Made by a program: the position numbers and the translations under genes. Under the pieces are notes generated by a model. The model was not told the origin of the DNA, ran no database searches, and saw only the letters and a program-made list of their open reading frames with translations. A stretch of 64,000 bases of DNA from the NCBI RefSeq assembly GCF_020421205.1, contig NZ_JAIZZH010000001.1:558001-622000 (forward strand). Reading direction: 5' to 3'. The number at the start of each line of letters is the position of its first letter. Position 1 is the stretch's first letter. Source of the stretch: Hymenobacter pini (GTDB lineage Bacteria; Bacteroidota; Bacteroidia; Cytophagales; Hymenobacteraceae). This document shows positions 23,962 to 32,168 of this stretch, in pieces.

Positions 23962-24666
23962 CTATTCCAGCCCCAGCTTTGCCTTCAGCGCCTGCAAATC
24001 GGCCGAAGCCTGGCCGCTGCCGTCTTTACCCAGCGCCTTGTCAATTTCCTGGTCGATGGACTTGTTTTCGGTAGCAATCTGCCCGTACGATTCGGCCAGG
24101 GCTTCCTCTGTGGCTACTTTTTCCTTCATGCGTTCCAGCAGCGCCACCGTACCCGACGAATCCAGCTGGGCCAGTTGCTGATTGATGGTTTTGGTGGCCG
24201 TGCTTACTGTTACGCGGGCTTTTAGCGTTTTCAGCTCGTTGTCCCACTGCGAAATGGTGCTTTTGAGCTGCTGCACGTTCTGTTCGAGCTGTTGGGCCGA
24301 GGCCTCAAACTTCTGCTGGTCTTGGGCGGCGCGGGCAGCTTGGGCTTCGTGCTGGGTTTTCTTCAGCAGCGCCTCGGTGGCGAGGCGGTCGGCTTCGGTA
24401 GCTTCCAGCTCTTGGCGGTGGGCTTTCTGGAGCAAAAGCACCGCCTTGTTTTCGTAGTCCAGGGCCCGGTTCCGTTCGGCCTCGCCTTCGTTCCGGCTGC
24501 GGATGGCCAGCGCCTTCACCTCAGCCAAAGCGTGCAGGGCTTTGTCGAGGTCCTGGCGCAGGTCGCGCAGGCCTTGCTCGGTCATTTTGATGGGGTCTTC
24601 GAGCTGATTAACGGCGGAATGCGCTTCGGCCTGCCCAATTTTGAAGATGCGGTTGAAGAGGTTCAT
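23962..24666 (-). CDS. pspA: PspA/IM30 family membrane-stress protein
   Basis: A 234-residue, almost wholly alpha-helical protein starting MNLFNRIFKIGQAEAHSAVN, then the helical hairpin block DPIKMTEQGLRDLRQDLDKA. PspA/IM30 proteins polymerise into ESCRT-III-like spirals on damaged membrane and guard the proton gradient. No PspB, PspC or PspF is present; instead PspA is grouped with flotillin, the OB-fold protein, YbjN-like protein and the giant ATPase, the alternative PspA context found in many bacteria. Transcribed toward the OB-fold gene with a 73-bp gap. Confidence 0.94.
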   Translation of the reverse strand: MNLFNRIFKIGQAEAHSAVNQLEDPIKMTEQGLRDLRQDLDKALHALAEVKALAIRSRNEGEAERNRALDYENKAVLLLQKAHRQELEATEADRLATEALLKKTQHEAQAARAAQDQQKFEASAQQLEQNVQQLKSTISQWDNELKTLKARVTVSTATKTINQQLAQLDSSGTVALLERMKEKVATEEALAESYGQIATENKSIDQEIDKALGKDGSGQASADLQALKAKLGLE

Positions 24667-24812
24667 GGCGGTTGGGGACTTGGTTTGAAAGGTACTTGGG
24701 GACTTGGGTAGGGGGAGCGTGGAGGCTCAGTTTGTTAAGAGTGTGGCTATTTAGTCTGCCTCGACGGCATATTGCCAAGTTCCTAAGCCCCCAAGTCCCT
24801 GAGTCCCTCTTT
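24667..24812. repeat. Stutter hairpin C (word GGGACTTGGG)
   Basis: Between pspA and the YbjN-like gene GGACTTGG recurs on the left (GGGGACTTGG, GTACTTGGGGACTTGGG) and complements occur on the right (CCAAG, CCCCCAAGTCCCTGAGTCCC). Perfect 10-bp arms are at 24698-24707 and 24790-24799. The right half runs into the last codons of the YbjN-like gene. Confidence 0.65.
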
Positions 24813-25202
24813 CGAAAACGCAATCAGCTCGTCGCCGAATTCGCTCAACAGTAGAGCCAGCGAGTTGAAAACGGCCTCCAACTCCGGCCGGTCGAGGTGC
24901 TCCAGCTGCAGCGTGTCGCGGAAAATGACCTTGCGGCCCGACTCATCCAGCACGAAAGCCCCGTGGATGATGTCCCGGTTCTTCTGCAGCAGCCGCTGGT
25001 AGATGTCGCAGTTGGGCGCGGGCAGTTCCAGCAGGTACTGCTCCAGAATCAGAAGCGGGTCGCCGCAGCCCAGCACCAGGTGGTCGATGCCCAACTCCGG
25101 CTTGCTCACTACCAGCAGGTTGTTAGCGGGGTCCTGGTGCTGAACATCAAACCCTAGTTCGAGCAGGTAGGTCTGGATTTTTAAAAAGTAGGAGTTGGCC
25201 AT
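24783..25202 (-). CDS. YbjN/DUF2170-like protein, first gene of the psp-like cluster
   Basis: A 139-residue soluble alpha/beta protein. It reads MANSYFLKIQTYLLELGFDV at the start, has a central LVLGCGDPLLILEQYLLELP block, and matches the YbjN domain (Tir-chaperone-like fold) found with PspA and flotillin in Bacteroidetes; DUF2170, its proteobacterial counterpart, sits in the same context. It probably acts as an adaptor or chaperone; no activity is known. The ATG at 25202 is preferred to a TTG at 25229. The last six residues (LRDLGA) are encoded by the stutter-repeat word, so its tail may have been rewritten by the repeat. The predicted operon promoter lies 140 bp upstream. Confidence 0.8.
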   Translation of the reverse strand: MANSYFLKIQTYLLELGFDVQHQDPANNLLVVSKPELGIDHLVLGCGDPLLILEQYLLELPAPNCDIYQRLLQKNRDIIHGAFVLDESGRKVIFRDTLQLEHLDRPELEAVFNSLALLLSEFGDELIAFSKEGLRDLGA

Positions 25203-25344
25203 TGAGAAAGAAGGTGTAGAAGTGGCCAAGATGAAATAAAAGCCCGGGCTTAACTGGCTGGTCCCGGAAGCAGTAACAAGTGGCTGCTCAAAAAAAGAGC
25301 GAAGGATAGGAGCGGCTGACAGTATTCGTAGTAGCTTTACGATG

Positions 25345-25375
25345 CAAGTGTACTCAAAGTTTGAGATATGCTCAA
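25345..25375 (-). promoter_or_regulatory. Predicted promoter of the YbjN-PspA-flotillin operon
   Basis: On the minus strand TTG (25375-25373), a 20-nt spacer and TACACTTG (25352-25345) match TTG-N19/20-TAnnTTTG with one change. The spacer and the -33 box are covered by two palindromes, so repressor binding there would block it. Confidence 0.65.
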
Positions 25376-25384
25376 ATTGTGAGC
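25353..25384. promoter_or_regulatory. Tandem palindromic operator between the XRE gene and psp-like operon
   Basis: CTCAAAGTTTGAG (25353-25365, perfect 6+1+6) and GCTCAAATTGTGAGC (25370-25384, 5-bp arms) have centres 18 bp apart and share the half-site GCTCAAA. Such paired dyads are usual for XRE repressors. They lie 18-50 bp before the regulator's ATG and over the promoter of the opposite operon. Confidence 0.68.
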
Positions 25385-25402
25385 GAATAATTTTTTTGCG
25401 CT

Positions 25403-26188
25403 ATGTCCTACGTTGGCAAGAACATCCGGAAGATCAGAACGGTCAAAAAGCTCAGTCAGGCGGCATTTGCGGAGCTTTTCGGCCTTGCTAGGCCCAGTGT
25501 AGGTGCCTACGAAGAAGGGCGCTCCGAGCCCAAAATGGAGACGCTTATTCAAATTGCTCAACATTTTGGCTTGTCGGTAGACTTGCTACTGACGAAAGAA
25601 TTGACCGTAAATGAGCTGTACCATTTTGATATTTTCAAGCAGGAAAAAGTGCCTGCTCCAACGAATGATACAACAGTCCATGCTGATCAGCAAGCAGCTC
25701 TAACACCGTTTGTACCCGCCACTCGCCTGCTCGAATACATTGTGCAGCATCACAACACAGCGTTTGTGGATGCACTGCCCTCCCTCACGTTCCCGCATCA
25801 GCTGGGCCCTACCACTCGTGCCTTTGAAATTATTGGGGCCGAAATGCAGCATCAGCAGCAGGGCCTGCGTCACCAGGATGTGGTGCTGTGCTGCCGCGTG
25901 GATAAAGCGGCGGCCAGCAGCCTCCGCATCGGCCGTATCTATGCCTTCGTCACGCAAAGCAGCCTGCTAGTACGGCGGCTGGCCGAGCGCCTCTCGGCCA
26001 CGGTGCTCAAACTACGAGCCGATAACCCCGATTACGGTGCGCAGGAATTTGCCTTGGACCAGGCCCTGGAAATCTGGGAAGTAAAGGCCGTTTTCACTAC
26101 CCATCTGCGCCCCCCGTCCCGCATCGAGGACCGGGTAACGCGGCTGGAGCGGCAGATAGAGGAACTGCTGGCCAGGCTGGGCGAGTAG
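25403..26188 (+). CDS. XRE-family transcriptional regulator with peptidase-S24-like tail
   Basis: A 261-residue DNA-binding protein. The helix-turn-helix is at about 5-62 (IRTVKKLSQAAFAELFGLAR, then PSVGAYEEGRSEPKMETL). Residues about 120-230 resemble the LexA/CI S24-like fold (FEIIGAEMQHQQQGLRHQDV), but I do not see a clear Ser-Lys autoproteolysis pair, so it may bind a signal rather than cut itself. A C-terminal coiled-coil segment (RVTRLERQIEELLARLGE) could aid oligomerisation. It is divergent from the psp-like operon and faces two palindromes, so it is probably its repressor. The next gene is convergent, one base away. Confidence 0.85.
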   Translation: MSYVGKNIRKIRTVKKLSQAAFAELFGLARPSVGAYEEGRSEPKMETLIQIAQHFGLSVDLLLTKELTVNELYHFDIFKQEKVPAPTNDTTVHADQQAALTPFVPATRLLEYIVQHHNTAFVDALPSLTFPHQLGPTTRAFEIIGAEMQHQQQGLRHQDVVLCCRVDKAAASSLRIGRIYAFVTQSSLLVRRLAERLSATVLKLRADNPDYGAQEFALDQALEIWEVKAVFTTHLRPPSRIEDRVTRLERQIEELLARLGE

Positions 26189-26189
26189 C

Positions 26190-27200
26190 TTACCGGCCGC
26201 CGGTGGTACCCTGTACCAGGGTTTTGACGCGGCACACCATAGAGCCCGCCGTAAAATAGAGGGTGCGCCCGTCGTTGCCCCAAGCGCAGTTGGAAATGAC
26301 TTCGCCCACCTCGATAGTGCCCAGGTGCTGGCCTTGGGGCGAAAGCACTACCAAGCCCCCGTGGCCGGAGGCCCACACGTTGCCGGCGCGGTCCAGCTTC
26401 AGCCCGTCGGGCACTTCCTTGGCCCGCCGGGGCAGGGCCTGCATATCGAAAAACAGCTTGCCCGGCCCCAGCTTGCCAGTGCCGCGCACCGGGTACACTT
26501 TAATGATAGGCTGCAAAGAATCGGACTGGGCCACGAAAAGCTGCCGGCCGTCAGCTGTGAGGGCTAGGCCATTGGGCAGCGTCAGATCGGTGATTTCGCG
26601 GGTAACGCGGCCGTTGGGGCTGCGCCGGTACATGTAGCTGCCGGGCTGCTCGCGCAAAGGGCTCTGGGCCTGCTGGGGTAGGCCGTAGGGTGGGTCAGTG
26701 AAGTACAGGGAGCCGTTGGGATGCATCACTAGGTCGTTGGGGCTGTTGTAGCGGCGGCCTTCAAAGGCATCGGCCAGGGTGCGCTTGCCGTTGGGCTGGC
26801 CCAGGGGCAGCAAGGCTACGCGCCGGTCGCCGTGCTCGGCCAGAAGCAGGTTGCCCTGGGCGTCCAAGGCTAGCCCGTTGGTGCCGGGCTCTTTGCCGTA
26901 GGGCATGCGCCCGGTAAAGCCGCTGCCTTCCAGAAATTTGCTGAGCCCCCGCTGCTCCGACCAACGGTAAATCGTGCGGGTGGGCGAATCGGAAAATAAA
27001 AGCATCGCGCTATCGGCTACCCACAGTGGGCCTTCGGCGTGGCTGAAGCCGGACGCTACAATTTCAATGGGCGTGCCGGGCGCAATGAGCTGGTTGAAGG
27101 CGGGCACCTGCGCCACTACGCGGCCGATGGTAGTAAAGCGCGAGGCTTGGGCCGGAGCCAGCAAAGGCAGTAGCAGCGCGGCAAGAAAGGAAAAACGCAT
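26190..27200 (-). CDS. SMP-30/gluconolactonase-like beta-propeller protein
   Basis: A 336-residue exported protein (signal MRFSFLAALLLPLLAPAQAS) with the SMP-30/gluconolactonase six-bladed propeller. The family's metal ligands appear in order: Glu in AEGPLW (near 57), Asn in SPNDLV (near 153), Asn in LPNGLAL, and Asp in VPDGLKLD (near 268). Gluconolactonases open sugar lactones; exported Bacteroidetes members may act on other lactones. It ends one base from the XRE gene (TAG 26186-26188, TAA on the minus strand at 26192-26190), an unusually tight convergent junction. Confidence 0.9.
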   Translation of the reverse strand: MRFSFLAALLLPLLAPAQASRFTTIGRVVAQVPAFNQLIAPGTPIEIVASGFSHAEGPLWVADSAMLLFSDSPTRTIYRWSEQRGLSKFLEGSGFTGRMPYGKEPGTNGLALDAQGNLLLAEHGDRRVALLPLGQPNGKRTLADAFEGRRYNSPNDLVMHPNGSLYFTDPPYGLPQQAQSPLREQPGSYMYRRSPNGRVTREITDLTLPNGLALTADGRQLFVAQSDSLQPIIKVYPVRGTGKLGPGKLFFDMQALPRRAKEVPDGLKLDRAGNVWASGHGGLVVLSPQGQHLGTIEVGEVISNCAWGNDGRTLYFTAGSMVCRVKTLVQGTTGGR

Positions 27201-27343
27201 AAGCGGGGCAAAGAAGAAAGACGGAGTCTGTCTGCGTGTACCGATGGGTGGGCCGGGAGGTTATGGTAGCCGTTGTCAACCTGCGTGCGAAAGGCCGCGT
27301 AGGAACTGACTCTCGCCCGCGGCCACACCCCGCGCCGTTCGTC

Positions 27344-28438
27344 ATGAAAATCATCCGTGTCCTGTTGTCGCTAACCGCCTGCCTACTCATGTCCGCTTCC
27401 GATGCTTCCGCCCAACTCATGCAGCCACTTTCCACCCTGGAGCCGGTGGCCGAGTTTGGCCGCCACCAGCCCATCGGAGTGGCCGTGTCGCAGCAGAACC
27501 GCATTTTTGTGACCTTCCCCAAGAAGCCGAAGGACTACGACTTCGGGTTGGCAGAAATCGTGAACGGGCAGCGCCGGCCCTTCCCCGATGCCGGCTGGAA
27601 CCAGTGGGATTCAACGAAAGCTGCCAGTCGCTGGGTAAACGTGCAGGCCTTATTCGTGGACCGCAACGACCACCTCTGGGTGCTGGACCCCGCCAACCCC
27701 GACGACGAAGCGCCCCTGAAAGAAGGCGTGAAGCTGGTGCATATCAACTTGGCGGCTAATAAAGTCGAGCGCATCTACCGCTTCGAAGATTTGCCCCTGG
27801 AGCGCTCCGGTCTGAACGATGTGCGAGTCGATACCGAGCAGCAAGTAGCGTATCTATCAGACCCCAAGCTGGCCGCGCTGGTGGTGCTGGATTTGCGCAC
27901 CGGCCGCAGCCGTTTGGTGTTACAGGGGCACAAGTCGGTGCTGGCCGCGCCGGGCTTCGTGTTGCGGATTGACGGGAAAGAGGTAAAGGATAAGAACGGC
28001 AAGCCCTTCAGCAGCAACGTGAACGGCATTGCCCTGACCCACGACTTCCGCTACCTCTATTACCGCGCCATCAACCAGACAAAGCTCTACCGCATTTCCA
28101 CCGAAGCTTTGCGCAACGCCAGCCTCAGTCCGGCCCAGGTGGCCGCGCAGGTAGAGGAGATAGGGGAGGTGGGCATTTCGCACGGCATGATTGCCGATGC
28201 GGCCGGCAACGTGTATCTCACCGACTCGCCGGGGCACGCGGTGCGCCGCGTAACGCCCGCCGGTCAGCTGCAAACGGTGGTGCAGGATGGCCGCCTGCTC
28301 TGGCCCGATTCGTTTGGGCTGGGCGGCGACGGGTACCTGTACCTGACGGCCGCCCAGATTGAGCGTACCCCCAAGTGGAACAACGGCCAGGATCGGGTGG
28401 AGTACCCGTTCCGCCTGTTCCGGATGAAGCTGCCGTAG
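27344..28438 (+). CDS. Yellow/major royal jelly family beta-propeller protein
   Basis: A 364-residue exported protein (signal MKIIRVLLSLTACLLMSASDASA) of the yellow/MRJP family, annotated in bacteria as L-dopachrome tautomerase-related. Seen blocks are RIFVTFPKKPKD, WVNVQALFVDRNDHLWVLDP (typical of yellow proteins), GLNDVRVDTEQQ and SNVNGIALTHDFRYLYYRA, ending in VEYPFRLFRMKLP. Bacterial functions are unknown. The ATG at 27344 follows the family's signal peptide start. It is divergent from the SMP-30-like gene across 143 bp, which probably holds both promoters. Confidence 0.88.
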   Translation: MKIIRVLLSLTACLLMSASDASAQLMQPLSTLEPVAEFGRHQPIGVAVSQQNRIFVTFPKKPKDYDFGLAEIVNGQRRPFPDAGWNQWDSTKAASRWVNVQALFVDRNDHLWVLDPANPDDEAPLKEGVKLVHINLAANKVERIYRFEDLPLERSGLNDVRVDTEQQVAYLSDPKLAALVVLDLRTGRSRLVLQGHKSVLAAPGFVLRIDGKEVKDKNGKPFSSNVNGIALTHDFRYLYYRAINQTKLYRISTEALRNASLSPAQVAAQVEEIGEVGISHGMIADAAGNVYLTDSPGHAVRRVTPAGQLQTVVQDGRLLWPDSFGLGGDGYLYLTAAQIERTPKWNNGQDRVEYPFRLFRMKLP

Positions 28439-28546
28439 CCGCTCCCCAAAATCGGGTAATCTTTGTGGCCTGCGCGGCCCGGTGCCAACGCAACGGTTGG
28501 AGCCGGGCCGCGTCTGTTAGCGCACTTTTCACCCGTTATATCCTGC

Positions 28547-30346
28547 ATGAATCCGATTTTCCGTTCGGCCGCCCTAGCCGCGTTGCTGGGCCTGGCCGCG
28601 CCGGCTCTGGCCAAAGCCCCCAGAGAGCTGACCTACACTGTGAGCATGGACCCGGCCACCAACAGCAACGCCTTTCAGGTGAAGCTGGAGCTGCCCAGGC
28701 TCAAAAAAGACCAGGCTATCTACCAGTTTGCGGCTACCGCCCCCGGCACCTACCAGGTGATGGACATGGGCCGCTTCGTGAGCAACTTCCAGGCCTTTGA
28801 TGAAAAAGGCAAAGCCCTAGAAGTAAAGCAGCTGAACACCAACCAGTGGCAGCTCAGTCAGCCCGAAAAAACCCGGGAAATCCGCTACACCATTGCTGAA
28901 ACCTGGGATACCCCGGTAAAGGAACACAACATCTACCGGATGTGTGGTTCCTCGCTGGAGATGGACCACGCCCTGCTCAACGGGCAGACGCTGCTGGGCT
29001 TTCCGCAGGGCATGCAGGCCAAGCCCCTGCGCCTGAAGCTGCAATACCCCAGCGGCTGGAAAGTGGGTACAGTGCTGCAGGCCGATAAGGAAGGTTACTT
29101 CCACCTGGAGGACTACGACCACGCCGTGGACTCGCCCATTCTGCTGGGCCGCCTCACGGAAGCCAGCACCAAACTGGGCAACGCCGATGTGGCCCTGTAC
29201 TGCTACTCGGCCACCGATAAGGTGCAGGCCGAGCCCCTGCTGGGCTACATGCAGAAGATGCTGACAGCCGCGCAGAGCTTCTTCGGAGGCCAGCTGCCCG
29301 TGAACCGCTACGCCTTCCTTTACCACTTCGCCGACCGTTCGGCCGGAGCGTGGGAGCATTCTTACAGCTCCGAGTACGTGCTGCCCGAGCAGCCGCTCAC
29401 ACCTGAGTCGGCGCAGGGCGTGGTGGACATTGCGGCCCACGAGTTCTTCCACGTGATGACCCCGCTCAACATCCACTCCGAGGTGATTGAGCACTTCAAC
29501 TTTGTGCAGCCCACCGGCTCCGAGCACCTGTGGTTGTACGAGGGCACTACGGAGTGGGCCTCGCACATGATGCAGCTGCGCGGCGGCCTGGTGCCCCTGG
29601 ACGATTACCTGAGCACCCTGCACGATAAAGTACAGTACGACCGTACCCGTTCCGATACTACGTACAGCCTGAGCCGACTGGGCCTGAATTCGTTTTCGGA
29701 TGAAGGCCAGCGCCAGTACGGCAACATCTACCAGCGCGGGGCCCTCACAGCCGGCCTGCTCGATTTGCGTCTGCTGGAGCTGAGCGGCGGTAAGCGGGGC
29801 TTCCGGGATGTGCTGCTGCAACTGGCTAAGCAATACGGTCCCAACAAGCCCTTCAGCGAAAAGAACTTCTTCGAAGATTTCACCAAGCTCACTTACCCCG
29901 AAATCGGGGACTTTTTCAAGCGCTACGTGCAAGGGGCCGAGCCGCTGCCCCTGGCCGAGTATTACGCCAGAGTAGGCGTAAACTACCAGCCCATTGTACA
30001 CACCGGCAAGCAGGTGGCCACGCTGGGTCCGGTGGGCCTGGCCCCGCGCGAAACGAGCGTGTACTTCACCCGGGTAGGCGGGCCGCTGCAGGCCGCCGGC
30101 GTGCAGGTAGGCGACCAGCTGGTGGCCGTGGATGGCGTGCGCAACGACTTTACGGGCCTGCGCCGGGCCGGTAGCCGCGCCCCCGGCTCCGAGCTGCCAA
30201 TTACCATTGTGCGCAACGGCCAGGAGCAAACGGTGCGGGTGAAGCTGGGCAGCACCGAGGAAGTGAAGCGCTACGTATTCACGCAAAATCCCAGCGCCAC
30301 GCCCGCCCAGCTGGCATTGCGGGAAGCTTGGATGAAAAATCTGTAG
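28547..30346 (+). CDS. M61 family metallopeptidase with C-terminal PDZ domain
   Basis: A 599-residue exported protease (signal MNPIFRSAALAALLGLAAPALA). It has the M61 glycyl-aminopeptidase plan: an N-terminal beta domain, the substrate block GAWEHSYSSEYVLP, the zinc motif HEFFH at 298-302 and the third ligand Glu332 in LYEGTTEW. A PDZ domain occupies about 485-575 (GPLQAAGVQVGDQLVAVDG). Members cleave N-terminal Gly or Ala residues of peptides. The gene has its own start after a 108-bp gap from the yellow-like gene and is probably independent. Confidence 0.93.
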   Translation: MNPIFRSAALAALLGLAAPALAKAPRELTYTVSMDPATNSNAFQVKLELPRLKKDQAIYQFAATAPGTYQVMDMGRFVSNFQAFDEKGKALEVKQLNTNQWQLSQPEKTREIRYTIAETWDTPVKEHNIYRMCGSSLEMDHALLNGQTLLGFPQGMQAKPLRLKLQYPSGWKVGTVLQADKEGYFHLEDYDHAVDSPILLGRLTEASTKLGNADVALYCYSATDKVQAEPLLGYMQKMLTAAQSFFGGQLPVNRYAFLYHFADRSAGAWEHSYSSEYVLPEQPLTPESAQGVVDIAAHEFFHVMTPLNIHSEVIEHFNFVQPTGSEHLWLYEGTTEWASHMMQLRGGLVPLDDYLSTLHDKVQYDRTRSDTTYSLSRLGLNSFSDEGQRQYGNIYQRGALTAGLLDLRLLELSGGKRGFRDVLLQLAKQYGPNKPFSEKNFFEDFTKLTYPEIGDFFKRYVQGAEPLPLAEYYARVGVNYQPIVHTGKQVATLGPVGLAPRETSVYFTRVGGPLQAAGVQVGDQLVAVDGVRNDFTGLRRAGSRAPGSELPITIVRNGQEQTVRVKLGSTEEVKRYVFTQNPSATPAQLALREAWMKNL

Positions 30347-30408
30347 CCGTCCACGAGGCTTGAGCTGCGGTAGTTGTGCCAGCGGCCCCGGTAACCAAGG
30401 TTGTTTAA

Positions 30409-30729
30409 TTAGCGCTTGACCAGCTGTCCGGCATGGTTCACGGCCAGGTTCAGTGATACGGCCTGATCGGCTTGTGCCAGTGCGGTGGCCGCCCTGATGG
30501 AGCCCTGCGCATCGCAGAAGCAGACTACGTACTCCAACGGTTCGTTGGAAGCGGGCGGCATCCGGTCGATGAAGGGGCTGCAGGCATTGTGAGCCACGCA
30601 TTGCCAGCACTGCAGGCCGTGGCGCCGATACACGTAGGCAAACAAACCCGGCTGCGGGCTGAAATCAAGCCGGTTGCCAGCGGGTATCCTGTGCAGAAGC
30701 AGCTGCGTGATGGATGATGAAGAAAGCAT
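30409..30729 (-). CDS. Cysteine-rich small protein of unknown function
   Basis: A 106-residue soluble protein without a signal peptide. Five Cys cluster as CWQC, NAC and CFC (about residues 41-75), spacing that could hold zinc or an iron-sulphur group. I do not recognise the family. The ATG at 30729 is preferred to a longer frame start at 30798 whose extension looks like untranslated sequence. The coding potential is fair but not proven; no homolog can be named from memory. Confidence 0.5.
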   Translation of the reverse strand: MLSSSSITQLLLHRIPAGNRLDFSPQPGLFAYVYRRHGLQCWQCVAHNACSPFIDRMPPASNEPLEYVVCFCDAQGSIRAATALAQADQAVSLNLAVNHAGQLVKR

Positions 30730-30943
30730 TGGGTGTAATTGGTGAGTGGCGTTGCTGGCTGTGTGCCGACCCTTGGTAAACCGTGCCGGAGTCAGCAATA
30801 TTCCTCAGATAACCCGTAATTAGCCGCTCGGAAAACCCTGATTTAGAAGCCGGTAAAACTACCGATTAGAAAGTCGGAGCCTTTGCGGGGAGCCGCAGCT
30901 GCGCGTGAGGCTCTACTCATCAAGGAGCAGCCCGCCCCCACCG

Positions 30944-30970
30944 AAAAAACCCGGCACGCTGAGTACCGGG
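30944..30970 (-). terminator. Terminator of the universal stress protein gene
   Basis: On the minus strand a stem CCCGGTAC/GTGCCGGG (one C-A mismatch, positions 30970-30950) is followed by six T (30949-30944), about 38 bp after the stop. Confidence 0.7.
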
Positions 30971-31007
30971 GCTAAAAAATTCAGGCCCGAAAACATGCCG
31001 GTTTGCC

Positions 31008-31853
31008 TCAGGCGTGTACCGTCATAACGGGCTGGGAGGCGTGCAGGGCTACGGCCTCGGAGGTGCTGCTCTGGAACAAGTGGCTGAGGGCGGAGCGGCC
31101 GTGGGTGAGCATCACGACCAAATCGGCGTGGGCCTGCTCGGCAAAGCGGGGAATACCGGTACTCACGCGGGGGGCGTCAAACACATCGGCCTCGTAATGC
31201 GTGAGCTGGTGGCGGCGGGCGAAGGCCTCCATAGCATGCAGGGCCGCCCCGTGCCGGTCGGCGGAAGGTACCACGTCCAGCAAGTGCAGGGTGGCTTCCG
31301 GAAACAGGGCCTGCAGCTCTTTCAGACCCGGTACGGCCCGGTCGGCCTCCGCCGTAAAGTCGGAGGCAAATACTAGGTGCTGCACCGTAAAATCGGGGGC
31401 GGGGTGCTTGATGGTAAGCACCGGGCACGGGGCCAGGCGCATAATCCGCTCGGTGTGGGAGTCGAGGAAAAACCGCGTCCAGGAAGTTTGCTCGTGCGCG
31501 CCCATCACCACCAGGTCAATCTGGTGCTCCTGGATGGTTTCCAGCACGGCGGGCTCCAGCTCGGCGGTCAACACTAGGTCGCGCACGGGTACATCGGGCA
31601 TGCGCTGGTGGGCCTCGGTCATCCACTCATGCATGCGGCGCTTGGTGGCCTGCAGAAGCTTGAGCATGTACACGTTGCTGAGCCCGTCGCCGTTGAGCAT
31701 GCCGCCCGAGGTAGCAATGCCCGAGGCCGACGGCGCATCTACCACGTGCAGCAATGTAACGTGGCCGCCGCTGCGGTGAGCCAGCTGAAGCGCGGCCTCG
31801 AAGGCGTAGTGCGCTTCCTGGGAAAAATCGGTGGGAACGAGGATGTTTTTCAT
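31008..31853 (-). CDS. Universal stress protein, tandem UspA domains
   Basis: A 281-residue protein with two UspA folds. The first (1-150) starts MKNILVPTDFSQEAHYAFEA and has the VMGAHEQTS block near the ATP loop. The second (about 155-281) includes HLVFASDFTAEADRAVPG and ends HGRSALSHLFQSSTSEAVAL, which is the GxxxS-type nucleotide loop. Two-domain Usp proteins bind ATP/AMP and respond to starvation or redox stress. It stands alone with its own terminator; the promoter lies in the AT-rich gap to the right. Confidence 0.93.
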   Translation of the reverse strand: MKNILVPTDFSQEAHYAFEAALQLAHRSGGHVTLLHVVDAPSASGIATSGGMLNGDGLSNVYMLKLLQATKRRMHEWMTEAHQRMPDVPVRDLVLTAELEPAVLETIQEHQIDLVVMGAHEQTSWTRFFLDSHTERIMRLAPCPVLTIKHPAPDFTVQHLVFASDFTAEADRAVPGLKELQALFPEATLHLLDVVPSADRHGAALHAMEAFARRHQLTHYEADVFDAPRVSTGIPRFAEQAHADLVVMLTHGRSALSHLFQSSTSEAVALHASQPVMTVHA

Positions 31854-32168
31854 AGGAAACGAGGGCTGAAAAACTGGGCGGCCAGCAGGTAAATCAACTA
31901 AGTGGCCGTCAACGGAATGTGTTAGAAAATATACCAGCTTTCTTGTTCAAATGCAACTATTATTTATTGATTTATTGCAATTTTAATCTTGACTGTAGTA
32001 CGCACCTAAAACCGAGCAGGGGGAGGGGTTCTAGCTGCACTGCGTATCTATGCCGATTGTCAGGCCACGCCGCAGCCCTGCCCACGAGTTGGCCGGGCCT
32101 CGGAAACAATCAAATCAGTTGCTGGTACCTTGCAGGCATTATTTCCTGGCTGCCGTTGTTACCTGCTT
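31854..32168. other. 315-bp AT-rich intergenic region (divergent promoters)
   Basis: Between the divergent usp and selO genes. It contains a strongly AT-rich stretch (about 31925-31990) likely to hold promoters, with TAATCTTG near 31985 as a possible box. I see no gene, tRNA or clear repeat in it. Confidence 0.5.

Noticed and set aside
28817..30610. Long minus-strand frame opposite the M61 peptidase
   Set aside because: No recognised motif; the plus strand carries the full HEFFH protease and PDZ domain.
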